64,000 nt of DNA from Rhodococcus gordoniae (GTDB lineage Bacteria; Actinomycetota; Actinomycetes; Mycobacteriales; Mycobacteriaceae), in NCBI RefSeq assembly GCF_001646655.1, contig NZ_LPZN01000041.1, forward strand, positions 1 to 64,000, written 5' to 3'. The first letter of the stretch is position 1; each line of letters starts with the position of its first letter. Positions 19,691 through 28,659 of the stretch are shown piece after piece. The position numbers and the translations under genes were made by a program. The notes beneath the pieces were generated by a model, which did no database searches, was not told the DNA's origin, and saw only the letters and a program-made list of their open reading frames with translations.

Positions 19691-21190
19691 CTAGTACGCG
19701 AAGGACAGCTGTGTCGGCTGCGTGTCGTCTGTGTCGTCGCCGGAACCCGGCGGCTGGGCGTCGTGTTCCTGCGGACCCTCCATCGCGTACTTGCGGATGA
19801 GCCAGAACCATACGACTCCGAGTGCCGCGTAGACGAGGGTGAAGGCGATCAGCGAGGTGAGCACCGTGCCGGCGGCGTGATCGGAGACGCCCTGGTCGAC
19901 GGTGAGCCGGATCATGTCCACGCCTGTCGGGTTGGGGTGCACCACCCAGGGCTGCCGGCCCATCTCGGTGAAGATCCAGCCCGCGCTGTTCGCCAGGAAG
20001 GGGGTGGGGATCGCGATCAGCGACAGCCACGAGAACCATTTCTGATCGGGTACCCGGCCTCGGCGGGTGACCCACAGCCCGGCCAGGGCCAGGGCCGCGG
20101 AACCGGCGGCCAGGCCGATCATCGCGCGGAACGACCAGTAGGTGACGAACAGGTTGGGCTTGTAGTTACCGGGGCCGAACTGCTCCTCGTACTGCGCCTG
20201 CAGATCCTCGACGCCCTGCAGCGTCACGCCCGAGAATTCACCCTGGGCGAGGTAGGAGAGGACGATCGGCACGTCGAGGACGTGGACGACGCCGTCGCAG
20301 TCGTTGTGCGTGCCGACGGTGAGGATCGAGAAATTGGGGTCGGTCTCGGTATGGCACAGCGATTCGGCCGAGGCCATCTTCATCGGCTGCTGCTCGAACA
20401 TGAGCTTGGCCTGGACGTCGCCGGTGACGAACAGCCCGATGCCGGAGATGATCATCACCATCAGCCCGAGGCGGGTCGCGGGGCGGAACAGTCCGCGGGC
20501 GTCGTCCTCGAGCTTCTGTGCCTCTTCGGGTTCCGAGGCGCGGATCGCGGCGGCGCGTCGCATGTTGCGGACCATCCACCAGCCGCCGATGCCTGCGACG
20601 AAGGTTGCGGCGGTGAGGAATCCGCCGGCGACCGCGTGGGGGAAGGCCGCGAGCGCGGTGTTGTTGGTGAGCAGTTCCCAGATGCTCGTCAGCTCGGCGC
20701 GTCCGGTCTCGGGGTTGTAGACCGCCCCGACCGGGTGCTGCATGAACGAGTTCGCCGCGATGATGAAGTAGGCGGAGGCGTTCACGCCGATCGCGACGAG
20801 CCAGATGGTCGCGAGGTGTACGAGTTTCGGCAGCCGTGTCCAGCCGAAGATCCACAGGCCGAGGAAGGTCGACTCCATGAAGAAGGCGACGAGGCCTTCG
20901 AGGGCGAGGGGTGCGCCGAAGACGTCGCCGACGAAGCGGGAGTACTCGCTCCAGTTCATGCCGAACTGGAATTCCTGCACGATGCCGGTCGCGACACCGA
21001 GCGCGAAGTTGATCAGGAACATCTTCCCGAAGAACTTCGTGAGGCGGTACCAGTGGTCCTTGCCGGTGACCACCCACATCGTCTGCATGATCGCGACGAG
21101 CGGCGCGAGGCCGATCGTCAACGGCACGAGGATGAAGTGATACACCGTCGTGATCCCGAACTGCCACCGGGACAGATCCAAGACGTCCAT
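19691..21190 (-). CDS. cydA: Cytochrome bd oxidase subunit I
   Basis: CydA is the heme-bearing subunit that oxidises menaquinol and reduces oxygen at low tension. The ATG at 21190 gives 499 residues starting MDVLDLSRWQFG, with GGAG upstream. Visible heme ligands are His18 (VYHFILVP), the His of AAFPHAVAGGFL and the Met of YWSFRAMIG. A short Q-loop (GEFSGVTLQGVEDLQ) is typical of the actinobacterial, CydA-short type. The C-terminus carries an extra acidic tail (about 20 residues). It heads cydABDC; a possible operator lies 106-162 bp upstream. Confidence 0.96.
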   Translation of the reverse strand: MDVLDLSRWQFGITTVYHFILVPLTIGLAPLVAIMQTMWVVTGKDHWYRLTKFFGKMFLINFALGVATGIVQEFQFGMNWSEYSRFVGDVFGAPLALEGLVAFFMESTFLGLWIFGWTRLPKLVHLATIWLVAIGVNASAYFIIAANSFMQHPVGAVYNPETGRAELTSIWELLTNNTALAAFPHAVAGGFLTAATFVAGIGGWWMVRNMRRAAAIRASEPEEAQKLEDDARGLFRPATRLGLMVMIISGIGLFVTGDVQAKLMFEQQPMKMASAESLCHTETDPNFSILTVGTHNDCDGVVHVLDVPIVLSYLAQGEFSGVTLQGVEDLQAQYEEQFGPGNYKPNLFVTYWSFRAMIGLAAGSAALALAGLWVTRRGRVPDQKWFSWLSLIAIPTPFLANSAGWIFTEMGRQPWVVHPNPTGVDMIRLTVDQGVSDHAAGTVLTSLIAFTLVYAALGVVWFWLIRKYAMEGPQEHDAQPPGSGDDTDDTQPTQLSFAY

Positions 21191-21295
21191 TGCCACTCCG
21201 AGGTGAGGCCCGGGTCGGTACGGGAATCCGAGCGTGGGCCGACGCTGCGGTTCTCGTTCGCACAATCATGCCGGTAGCACTTCTCCCGGCCTTGT

Positions 21296-21312
21296 TACTA
21301 CCGAATGTAGTA
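21296..21312. promoter_or_regulatory. Palindrome TACTAC-N5-GTAGTA before cydA
   Basis: A perfect 6+6 inverted repeat with 5 nt between lies 106 bp upstream of the cydA start. Such TAC/GTA palindromes are typical of MecI/BlaI/CopY-family repressor operators. No such regulator is encoded in the window. A second repeat, GTGTC-ACCC-GACAC (21339-21352), lies 27 bp further upstream. Confidence 0.5.
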
Positions 21313-21412
21313 GCGATTGCGGACAGTGGAACACGTTCGTGTCACCCGACACATCGGACACACGTCACATCGGAGGTGGAACAGCGCAGCGGACACCCGC
21401 CGCCACTCACCC

Positions 21413-21456
21413 GGCGGCGTCGACCGCCTCGTTCACTTGGCGGCGTCGACCGCCTT
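21413..21456. repeat. Duplicated 17-nt end of the PLP-lyase gene
   Basis: The 17 nt GGCGGCGTCGACCGCCT occur at 21413-21429 and again at 21439-21455. The second copy codes for the last residues of the aminodeoxychorismate-lyase-like protein (minus strand); the first lies just past its stop codon. The 26-bp offset means the copies are in different frames. Confidence 0.7.
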
Positions 21457-22287
21457 GCTCACGAGACCCTCGATCTCGCCCTCCTGCACACGTGACACCA
21501 GCGCGTGCCCGTTGAGAGTGTGCACACGCACCGCGAGAGCCACGCTCGAGATCAGCCAGACCCCGTCGGCGACGACGAGATCCGCCGGGCGCAACGGCTC
21601 GTACCGGACCGCGAAATCCTGTTCACCGGCCAGATCGAACAGCGCCTGCTGCGTGGTACCGGGGAGGATCCCCTGCTCCGGCGGCGGTGTGACCAGCGTC
21701 CGTCCGCGCGCGACGAGCACGGTCGAACGCGGACCTTCGAGCACAGAACCCTCGGCGCTGACGAAGATCACGTCGTCCGCCCCGACCGCCTCGGCGTGGC
21801 GCAGCGCCGCCATGTTCGTCGCGTACGACAACGTCTTGGCGCCGAGAAGTTGCCACGGCGCCTTCTGCGCGAGGTCTGTCGAGTAACCCCGCTCCAGGGT
21901 CACCACCGACACACCGTCGCGCCGGACCGTGGCGACACGTTCGGCCACCGGCGTCACGAGCAGGAAGGCCGTCGGGGTGTCGCCGCCCTCGCGACCACGC
22001 GTGTAGACCAGCCGCAGGACACCCTCCCGCTCCGCGCCCCACTGTTCGAGGGCCACATCGACGGCCAGCCGCCAGTCGTCGCGATCGGGCTCGGGCAGCT
22101 GCACGGAGGCCGCGGACGCCACGAGGCGGGCAAGGTGCAGTTCGAGCGCACACGCCCGACCGCCTCGCACGAGCAACGTCTCGAACACCCCGTCGCCACG
22201 AAGAACACCGAAATCGTCGGCGTGCAGAAGGGGTGCGTCCGCATCCCTCACCTCGCCGTCCAGCGTCACCAGCACCCGCTCAGCCAT
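21433..22287 (-). CDS. Class IV PLP aminotransferase / aminodeoxychorismate lyase-like
   Basis: The 284-residue protein belongs to fold-type IV PLP enzymes: the substrate loop DDFGVLRGDGVFETLLV, PLP lysine in LGAKTLSYATNMAALR, and cofactor loop EGSVLEGPRSTVLV. It is either the PabC step making 4-aminobenzoate from aminodeoxychorismate or a branched-chain/D-amino-acid aminotransferase; the mycobacterial orthologue carries the same ambiguous label. The ATG at 22287 lies 7 nt after a TAGGCT box, implying a leaderless mRNA divergent from the YgfZ gene. Confidence 0.85.
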   Translation of the reverse strand: MAERVLVTLDGEVRDADAPLLHADDFGVLRGDGVFETLLVRGGRACALELHLARLVASAASVQLPEPDRDDWRLAVDVALEQWGAEREGVLRLVYTRGREGGDTPTAFLLVTPVAERVATVRRDGVSVVTLERGYSTDLAQKAPWQLLGAKTLSYATNMAALRHAEAVGADDVIFVSAEGSVLEGPRSTVLVARGRTLVTPPPEQGILPGTTQQALFDLAGEQDFAVRYEPLRPADLVVADGVWLISSVALAVRVHTLNGHALVSRVQEGEIEGLVSKAVDAAK

Positions 22288-22294
22288 GGGGCTC

Positions 22295-22300
22295 AGCCTA
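22295..22300 (-). promoter_or_regulatory. -10 element (TAGGCT) of the PLP-lyase gene
   Basis: On the minus strand TAGGCT ends 7 nt before the ATG at 22287. No ribosome site is present, so the transcript is probably leaderless. Confidence 0.6.
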
Positions 22301-22331
22301 GCCACTGGCAGACCTGCCGGCCGGTTCCCCA

Positions 22332-22337
22332 TAGACT
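22332..22337 (+). promoter_or_regulatory. -10 element (TAGACT) of the ygfZ operon
   Basis: TAGACT lies 6 nt before GTG 22344. Together with the opposing -10 box at 22295-22300 it makes a compact 56-bp divergent pair of leaderless promoters. Confidence 0.65.
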
Positions 22338-22343
22338 GGTGTC

Positions 22344-23474
22344 GTGACCGAGTCTCCGATCGTGTCCGAAAGCGCCCTTCTCGCACTTCCCGGCGCAGTC
22401 GCCTCGCCCTCCGGTGGGCCCGATGCCGGACTTCCCTGGCATTACGGCGACCCGCTCGGCGAACAGCGTGCCGCGTCCACTGCAGCCGCGGTGGTCGATC
22501 GTTCCACCCGCTTCGTCATCGCCGTCCCCGGCGATGAACGCCTGAGCTGGCTGCACACCATCACCAGCCAGCACATCGCCTCGCTCCCCGCGGGTTCCTC
22601 CGCCGAGAACCTCAGCCTCGATGCGAACGGCCGCGTCGAACACCATTTCGTGCAGACCGACCTCGACGGCGTGACGTGGATCGACACCGAAGCCGATCGC
22701 GGACCCGATCTGCTCGCCTTCCTGAAGAAGATGGTGTTCTGGGCGAAGGCCGAACCCCGCGACGGCAACGAACTCGCGATGCTGAGCCTGCTCGGGCCGG
22801 AGTCCGGAAGCCCGGCCGTGCTGTCCGCGCTGGGCATCGACTCGTTGCCGACCGAGCCCTACGCGGCCGTCGCTCTGCCCTCCGGCGGGTTCGTGCGCCG
22901 GATGCCGTGGCCCACCGAGCACTCCTTCGACCTTCTGGTGCCGCGTGAGTCGCTCACCGCGACCTTCACCGCGCTGCGAGACGCAGGCGCACGCCCCGCC
23001 GGCAGCTGGGCCTTCGACGCTCTGCGCGTCGAAGCGGTCCGTCCCCGCATCGGTGTCGACACCGACGAACGCACCATCCCGCACGAGGCCCGCTGGATCG
23101 GTGGCCCCGACCAGTACGGCGCCGTCCACCTCGACAAGGGGTGCTACCGCGGCCAGGAGACCGTCGCGCGCGTCCACAATCTCGGTAAGCCCCCGCGACA
23201 CCTCGTCCTGATCCATCTCGACGGCTCGGCCGACGGACGACCGGAGACGGGCGACGACATCACGGCGGGAGGCCGCACGGTCGGGCGGATCGGCACGATC
23301 GTCGACCACCACGAACTCGGGCCGATCGCGCTCGCGCTCGTCAAGCGCACCATCACGCCCGACACGGCGCTCGTCGCGGGGCCGTGCGCGGCATCCATCG
23401 ACCCCGACTCCATCCCGCCCGACGACGGCATCCAGGCAGGAAGGGCGGCGGTCGAGCGATTGCGCGGCCGGTGA
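22344..23474 (+). CDS. ygfZ: Folate-binding YgfZ-type iron-sulfur repair protein
   Basis: This is a GcvT-like tetrahydrofolate-binding protein that helps maintain or repair some Fe-S clusters. The 376-residue product carries the defining motif KGCYRGQE with its conserved Cys, in the segment DKGCYRGQETVARVHNLG. The N-terminal half has the folate-binding GcvT fold (DRSTRFVIAVPGDERLSWLH). The GTG start is leaderless. Its last 4 nt overlap the MOSC gene, whose own family also handles sulfur or molybdenum chemistry. Confidence 0.92.
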   Translation: MTESPIVSESALLALPGAVASPSGGPDAGLPWHYGDPLGEQRAASTAAAVVDRSTRFVIAVPGDERLSWLHTITSQHIASLPAGSSAENLSLDANGRVEHHFVQTDLDGVTWIDTEADRGPDLLAFLKKMVFWAKAEPRDGNELAMLSLLGPESGSPAVLSALGIDSLPTEPYAAVALPSGGFVRRMPWPTEHSFDLLVPRESLTATFTALRDAGARPAGSWAFDALRVEAVRPRIGVDTDERTIPHEARWIGGPDQYGAVHLDKGCYRGQETVARVHNLGKPPRHLVLIHLDGSADGRPETGDDITAGGRTVGRIGTIVDHHELGPIALALVKRTITPDTALVAGPCAASIDPDSIPPDDGIQAGRAAVERLRGR

Positions 23475-24184
23475 CCGCCGATACAGCCGGCATGCGGCCG
23501 GCCACCTCGGGGACCGTCGCAGCGGCCTGCATCGTGCACACGCTGCACGAGACCGGACTGCGACGCAATCCCGTCACCGCGATCGACAAGCGTCCCGTGG
23601 ACGGTCCGGTGCACGTCGGCGAACTCGGACTGGCCGGCGACCGCCAGTGCGACACCGCCAACCACGGCGGTCGTTTCAAAGCCGTCTACGCCTTCTCGCA
23701 GGCCGAGTCGCGGCGCTGGGGCACCGAACTCGACCGCGAACTGCCCATCGGCTGGTTCGGCGAGAATCTGCACGTCGCCGGGTTCTCCCCCACCGACGCC
23801 GTCATCGGTGAGCGGTGGCGTGTCGGTGGGGGCGGTCTGCTCCTCGAGGTGACCGGGCCGCGCACGCCCTGCCGCACCTTCGCGATCCGTTCGCACGAGG
23901 GCGACTGGGCCACGCGGTTCACCGCCCGGGGCGACTGCGGCGCGTACCTGAAGGTGATCGTCGAGGGACCGGTGGGTGCGGGCGATCGGATCGTCGTCGA
24001 GCACGTCCCCTCCCACGGAGCGACGGTGCGCGATCTGTTCACCGGGCGGGGCCACGAGCGGGTCGCCGCGATGCTCGAGCAGCAGTCCGGTCTCGCTCCG
24101 AGCGTCGTCGCCAAGGCCCGGCGCCTCGCGGGACGACCACAGAAGGGTTCCGTGGGTCGGTCACGGAAGGGAGAGGCCCGTTGA
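23471..24184 (+). CDS. MOSC-domain protein
   Basis: MOSC domains bind or transfer sulfur or molybdenum cofactor in enzymes such as YiiM and the amidoxime-reducing complex. The 237-residue product has the typical YiiM-like order: GLAGDRQCDTANHGG, FGENLHV, and VTGPRTPCRTFA with the conserved Cys. I chose GTG 23471, which overlaps the YgfZ stop (GTGA); earlier starts would run inside ygfZ. Its stop overlaps the asparaginase TTG. Confidence 0.88.
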   Translation: MTADTAGMRPATSGTVAAACIVHTLHETGLRRNPVTAIDKRPVDGPVHVGELGLAGDRQCDTANHGGRFKAVYAFSQAESRRWGTELDRELPIGWFGENLHVAGFSPTDAVIGERWRVGGGGLLLEVTGPRTPCRTFAIRSHEGDWATRFTARGDCGAYLKVIVEGPVGAGDRIVVEHVPSHGATVRDLFTGRGHERVAAMLEQQSGLAPSVVAKARRLAGRPQKGSVGRSRKGEAR

Positions 24185-25161
24185 GCGTCGAACTGGTCGA
24201 GGTGGTGCGTTCGGGTTTCCGGGAATGCGTCCACCGCGGGTCGCTGATCGTCCTGGACCCGGACGGCGAAGTGCTCGTCTCGGTGGGCGAGGTACACACG
24301 CCGATCTATCCGCGGTCGTCGAACAAACCCCTGCAGGCGGTCGCGCTGCTGCGCGCCGGCTTCGTTCCCCGCGACTCGGCGGAACTCGCGATCGCCACGG
24401 CCTCGCACGAAGGTGAGGCCGACCACGTGGAGGCCGTCGACCGGCTCCTGACCGGCGCGGGTTTCACCGAGAACGATCTCCGCTGCCCGACGGACCTGCC
24501 CGGCAACGAACTCGCCCGCGCCGAGGTGCTCGCCGCCGGAGGCACACCGCGGTCGATCTACATGAACTGCTCGGGCAAGCACGCGGCCATGCTCGCGGCG
24601 TGCACGGCGAACGGCTGGGACACCGACGGCTACACCGACAGCGGTCACCCGCTGCAGCAGTGGGTGACCGAGACGATCCTCGAGCTGACCGGCGACATCG
24701 AGGACACCGACCTCGGGATCGACGGCTGCGGACTGCCGATCGTGCCCGTCCCGCTGTTCAATCTGGCCCGCGCCTACTCGCGGCTGGCGACGGCGGAGGC
24801 CGGCACACCCGAACGCGCCGTGGCCGACGCGGTGCGCGAGCATCCGTTCCTCATCTCCGGCACCGGTAAGGACGACCTGAAGCTCATGCGTGCGGTGCGC
24901 GGCCTGCTGTGCAAGGCGGGCGCCGACGGAATCCACGCCGGTGCACTGCCGGACGGCACATCCTTCGCTTTCAAGATCGACGACGGGCACGAGCGGGCAC
25001 GCCTCCCGCTCACCGCGGCCCTGCTCCACCGCCTCGGTTCGGGAACCGCCGCGGGCTCCGCGACCTTCGACTCCGAACGGCTGGCCATGCTCTCGTCCGC
25101 GCCGGTGTTCGGCGGCGGCGTGCGAGTCGGCACCGTCCGGGCCGTCCCGGGGGTGTTCTGA
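24181..25161 (+). CDS. Rhizobial-type (class 3) L-asparaginase family protein
   Basis: This belongs to the asparaginase II family whose best-studied member is the Rhizobium etli ReAV enzyme, which hydrolyses asparagine with two Ser-Lys pairs and a zinc site. The 326-residue product keeps counterparts of these residues: Ser46/Ser47 and Lys49 in YPRSSNKPLQ, Ser75 in ATASHEGE, and the metal ligands Cys130/Lys133 (NCSGKHAAM) and Cys183 (DGCGLP). The TTG at 24181 overlaps the MOSC stop by 4 nt, so ygfZ-MOSC-asparaginase form one coupled operon. Confidence 0.87.
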   Translation: MSVELVEVVRSGFRECVHRGSLIVLDPDGEVLVSVGEVHTPIYPRSSNKPLQAVALLRAGFVPRDSAELAIATASHEGEADHVEAVDRLLTGAGFTENDLRCPTDLPGNELARAEVLAAGGTPRSIYMNCSGKHAAMLAACTANGWDTDGYTDSGHPLQQWVTETILELTGDIEDTDLGIDGCGLPIVPVPLFNLARAYSRLATAEAGTPERAVADAVREHPFLISGTGKDDLKLMRAVRGLLCKAGADGIHAGALPDGTSFAFKIDDGHERARLPLTAALLHRLGSGTAAGSATFDSERLAMLSSAPVFGGGVRVGTVRAVPGVF

Positions 25162-25270
25162 AGGGCATCTTTATCACATTTCACCAGCATTCATGCAGGT
25201 CGGGTCGTTATGAGGCGTAACGGACACCGGCCCAGCCGGGTGTGTGGAGGCGCAACCGAACTTTCCACGC

Positions 25271-25276
25271 TAAAGT
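25271..25276 (+). promoter_or_regulatory. Candidate -10 element (TAAAGT) before DUF3073
   Basis: TAAAGT lies 79 nt before the DUF3073 ATG and would give a leader of about 70 nt. This is the only clear -10-like sequence in the 194-bp gap after the asparaginase gene. Confidence 0.4.
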
Positions 25277-25355
25277 GGGCGTCAGGAAAATACTCAACAC
25301 ACCGGGGCCGCCACTTTTCCCCAGGCCGCCCCGTCAAAGCGCGAGGGGGTTGGCC

Positions 25356-25547
25356 ATGGGCCGCGGCCGGGCTAAGGCAAAGCAGACCAAGGTTGCACGG
25401 CAACTCAAGTACAGCTCGCCGTCCACCGACTTCGAGAGCCTCCAGCGAGAGCTGTCTGGCGGAGCAACCAACTCGCAGCGGGACGAAGTCTTCGCCGAGC
25501 AACGTTCCGGATGGGACGACGACTACGACGACGACTGGCGTCGCTGA
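25356..25547 (+). CDS. DUF3073 small actinobacterial protein
   Basis: The 63-residue protein begins MGRGRAKAKQTKVARQLKY and ends in a strongly acidic DDDYDDDWRR tail. It is a highly conserved actinobacterial family of unknown function (Rv0810c type) with a basic head and acidic tail. GAGGGG lies 7 nt before the ATG. It is monocistronic, followed by a strong hairpin. Confidence 0.92.
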   Translation: MGRGRAKAKQTKVARQLKYSSPSTDFESLQRELSGGATNSQRDEVFAEQRSGWDDDYDDDWRR

Positions 25548-25560
25548 CCTGAATCACTCT

Positions 25561-25603
25561 CCGACGGAGGGGGAGGCCGATCTTTCGGCTCCCCCTCCGT
25601 CGG
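25561..25603 (+). terminator. Terminator of DUF3073
   Basis: A perfect 15-bp stem (CCGACGGAGGGGGAG with CTCCCCCTCCGTCGG) has a small inner CCGA/TCGG hairpin. It lies 13 bp after the stop. Confidence 0.9.
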
Positions 25604-25696
25604 TGTGGTCGGCATTCGACGCGAGGCCGGGCGGCGCTCGTTTCCGTCCTCGGCCTTCGAGTCTGTGACTTCCGAGTTCACGACACGGCAGTAACC

Positions 25697-25738
25697 GAAA
25701 GGCCGGTCTCCCAGTTTTCCTGGGGGAACCGGCCTTTC
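25697..25738 (-). terminator. Terminator of the purF-purM unit
   Basis: GAAAGGCCGGT pairs with ACCGGCCTTTC around a T-rich loop that itself contains CCCAG/CTGGG. It is 32 bp past the purM stop on the minus strand. Confidence 0.85.
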
Positions 25739-25770
25739 GTCGTGTTCGCGTGGGGCGACGCGTGCGCCTG

Positions 25771-26844
25771 TCAGAAGCGCGGATGATCTCCGAGCAGCAC
25801 CGCGCGCTCGTCGGCGCCGTCCTGCGCCTTGCGGACCGTGCCCAGCGTCCAGCAGTCGATGTGCCGGGCGGTGAGCACCGCCAGAGCGCGATCGACATCC
25901 TCGGGGGCCACGATGGCCACCATGCCGACGCCCATGTTGAAGGTCTTCTCCATCTCGGCCCGCTCGACCCGTCCGCGCTGCGCGATGAGGCCGAAGACCG
26001 GAGCGGGGCTCCAGGTGGTGCGGTCGAGTTCGGCCACGAGCCCCTTGGGCATCACACGCGCGAGGTTCGCGGCGAGTCCGCCACCGGTGACGTGGCAGAA
26101 GGTGCGCACCTCGGTCTCGGCGGCGAGCGCGAGGCAGTCCTTGGCGTAGATGCGGGTGGGCTCGAGCAGTTCCTCACCGAGGGTGCGACCGAACTCGTCG
26201 ACGTGCGCCGTCAGGCTCATCTTGCCGATGTCGAGCAGGACCTTGCGGGCGAGCGAGTAACCGTTCGAATGCAGACCCGAAGCGCCCATCGCGATCACGA
26301 CGTCGCCGGGGCGCACACGGTCGGGTCCGAGGAGCTTCTCGGCCTCGACGACACCCACGCCGGTCGCGGACAGGTCGTAGTCGTCGGCGGCCATCACGCC
26401 CGGGTGCTCGGCGGTCTCGCCACCGAGCAGCGCGCATCCGGCCTGGACGCATCCCTCGGCGATACCCGCGACGATCTCCGCGACGCGCTCGGGCACGACG
26501 CGACCGACCGCGATGTAGTCCTGCAGGAAGAGCGGCTCGGCACCGCAGACCACGAGGTCGTCGACGACCATCGCGACGAGGTCGAGACCGACCGTGTCGT
26601 GCTTGTCGAGTGCCTGCGCCACCGCAAGCTTGGTGCCGACGCCGTCGGTGGACGCCGCGAGCAGCGGCTCCTTGTATCCGCCCTTGAGGGCGAACAGACC
26701 GGCGAACCCACCCAGGCCGCCCATGACCTCCGGGCGGGTGGCCTTCTTCGCGTGCGGGGCGAACAGTTCGACGGCTCGGTCACCGGCCTCGATGTCCACG
26801 CCCGCCGCGGCGTAGGAAGCTCCGGGGGTTGCGTCCTCGGTCAT
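25771..26844 (-). CDS. purM: Phosphoribosylformylglycinamidine cyclo-ligase PurM (AIR synthetase)
   Basis: PurM converts FGAM and ATP to aminoimidazole ribotide in purine synthesis. The 357-residue protein shows the start GASYAAAGVDIEAGD, the ATP-binding STDGVGTKL, the LLGGETAEHPGVM loop and the HVTGGGLAANLARV segment. Its first residues MTEDATPG are typical. It lies 136 bp downstream of purF in the same direction. Confidence 0.97.
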   Translation of the reverse strand: MTEDATPGASYAAAGVDIEAGDRAVELFAPHAKKATRPEVMGGLGGFAGLFALKGGYKEPLLAASTDGVGTKLAVAQALDKHDTVGLDLVAMVVDDLVVCGAEPLFLQDYIAVGRVVPERVAEIVAGIAEGCVQAGCALLGGETAEHPGVMAADDYDLSATGVGVVEAEKLLGPDRVRPGDVVIAMGASGLHSNGYSLARKVLLDIGKMSLTAHVDEFGRTLGEELLEPTRIYAKDCLALAAETEVRTFCHVTGGGLAANLARVMPKGLVAELDRTTWSPAPVFGLIAQRGRVERAEMEKTFNMGVGMVAIVAPEDVDRALAVLTARHIDCWTLGTVRKAQDGADERAVLLGDHPRF

Positions 26845-26980
26845 GAGTTGTCGGCTCCAGCCTCGAGTTGTGTCTTGTCGTGAAAAATCTGGCTACGCGC
26901 GGGCCGGGTACCTGCGTCCGGGCATGCGAAACGCACGCCGAACCGGGCCGACCGCGGCACTTACGGTACCCGACCAGCTT

Positions 26981-28561
26981 CTACGGCCGACTGAGAACGT
27001 CCGCGTTGTCGTTGTCCAACACGGTCGGAGTGACCGAATCGGTGTCGACGACGCCGAAGGCGTCCTTGCCCGCCCGGTGTTCGGTGGGAAGGGCGATCGG
27101 GTAGTGACCGTCGAAACATGCAGCGCACAAACGGGATGCGGGCTGCTCGGTGGCACCGATCATGCCGTCGATCGAGATGTAGCCGAGCGAATCGGACCCG
27201 ATCGACCGGCGCACCATCTCGACCATCTCGTCGTAGTCGTGCCCCTCCTCGACGCTGTCGCGGGTGCCTGCGCCGTTGGCGATCAGCTCGGCCGGCGACG
27301 CGAAGTCGATGCCGTAGAAACACGGCCACTTGACGGGCGGCGACGCGATGCGCACGTGGATCTCGAGGGCACCGGCCTCGCGCAGCATCCGGATCAGGGC
27401 GCGCTGCGTGTTGCCGCGCACGATCGAGTCGTCGACCACGACGAGCCGCTTACCGCGGATCACTTCGCGCAGCGGGTTGAGCTTGAGCCGGATACCGAGC
27501 TGCCGGATGGTCTGGCTGGGCTGGATGAAGGTGCGTCCCACGTAGGCGTTCTTCATCAGGCCCTGCCCGTACGGGAGTCCCGAACCCTGCGCGTACCCGA
27601 CGGCGGCCGGGGTGCCCGACTCGGGCACCGGGATGACCAGATCGGCGTCGATCGGATGTTCCTTCGCGAGCCGGCGTCCGATCTCCACGCGGGTCGCGTG
27701 CACGGAGCGACCGGCGATGGTCGAGTCGGGGCGCGCGAGGTAGACGTACTCGAAGACACAGCCCTTGGGCTCGGGGTTGGCGAAGCGCGACGAGCGCACA
27801 CCGTTCGCGTCGATCGCGAGCAGCTCGCCGGGTTCGATGTCGCGGACGAAGGACGCGCCGACGATGTCGAGAGCGGCGGTCTCGCTGGCGACGACCCAGC
27901 CGCGGTCGAGCCGTCCGAGGCACAGCGGGCGGATGCCCCACGGGTCGCGGGCCGCGTAGAGGGTGTGCTCGTCCATGAAGGTCAGGCAGAACGCGCCGCG
28001 CAGCTGCGGGAGCAGCTCCATCGCGGCCTCTTCGATCGTGCTGTTCTTCGCGCCGTGGGCGAGCAGCGCACCGACGGTGTCGGAGTCCGAATTCGCCGCG
28101 CCGGGCCGCGTGGGATCGAGCACACCGAGGCGGCGTCCGCGTTCGGCGAGTTCGGCGGTGTTGACGAGGTTGCCGTTGTGGCCGAGCGCGACGCCCGAGC
28201 CGGAGGCGGTGGTGCGGAAGATCGGCTGCGCGTTCTCCCAGGTCGTGGACCCGGTGGTGGAGTAGCGGCAGTGACCGATGGCGATGTGCCCGGTCATCGC
28301 GGCGAGCGTCTGCTCGTCGAAGACCTGGCTGACGAGTCCGAGGTCCTTGAACACGAGCACCTGCGAACCGTCGGCCACGGCGATGCCCGCGGCTTCCTGT
28401 CCGCGGTGCTGCAGCGCATAGAGACCGTAATAAGTGAGCTTGGACACGTCCTCGCCGGGAGCCCACACTCCGAACACTCCGCACTCTTCGCGGGGTTCGT
28501 TCTCGGGTTCGGTGGAGGCGAGAAGATTACGTGTGTGGACCGACAGATCGGCACTGGTCAC
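26981..28561 (-). CDS. purF: Amidophosphoribosyltransferase PurF
   Basis: PurF catalyses the committed first step of purine synthesis, from PRPP and glutamine to phosphoribosylamine. The 526-residue product carries a propeptide of about 26 residues before the nucleophile Cys27 (EECGVFG), which would become the mature N-terminus. A glutaminase domain follows, then a phosphoribosyltransferase domain with the PRPP loop VVVDDSIVRGNT. Cys residues near the C-terminus (RLCAACFDG) may hold the Fe-S cluster found in this type. The GTG at 28561 has AGGGAG upstream. Confidence 0.97.
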   Translation of the reverse strand: MTSADLSVHTRNLLASTEPENEPREECGVFGVWAPGEDVSKLTYYGLYALQHRGQEAAGIAVADGSQVLVFKDLGLVSQVFDEQTLAAMTGHIAIGHCRYSTTGSTTWENAQPIFRTTASGSGVALGHNGNLVNTAELAERGRRLGVLDPTRPGAANSDSDTVGALLAHGAKNSTIEEAAMELLPQLRGAFCLTFMDEHTLYAARDPWGIRPLCLGRLDRGWVVASETAALDIVGASFVRDIEPGELLAIDANGVRSSRFANPEPKGCVFEYVYLARPDSTIAGRSVHATRVEIGRRLAKEHPIDADLVIPVPESGTPAAVGYAQGSGLPYGQGLMKNAYVGRTFIQPSQTIRQLGIRLKLNPLREVIRGKRLVVVDDSIVRGNTQRALIRMLREAGALEIHVRIASPPVKWPCFYGIDFASPAELIANGAGTRDSVEEGHDYDEMVEMVRRSIGSDSLGYISIDGMIGATEQPASRLCAACFDGHYPIALPTEHRAGKDAFGVVDTDSVTPTVLDNDNADVLSRP

Positions 28562-28659
28562 GGACGTGCTCCCTGAGGCTGGACAAGCGGGGCTCCCCCC
28601 ATTCTACGGCCCGCGGGAGGTGCTCCTCCCCACACACCCGTTGTGCACCCCGCCGGACG

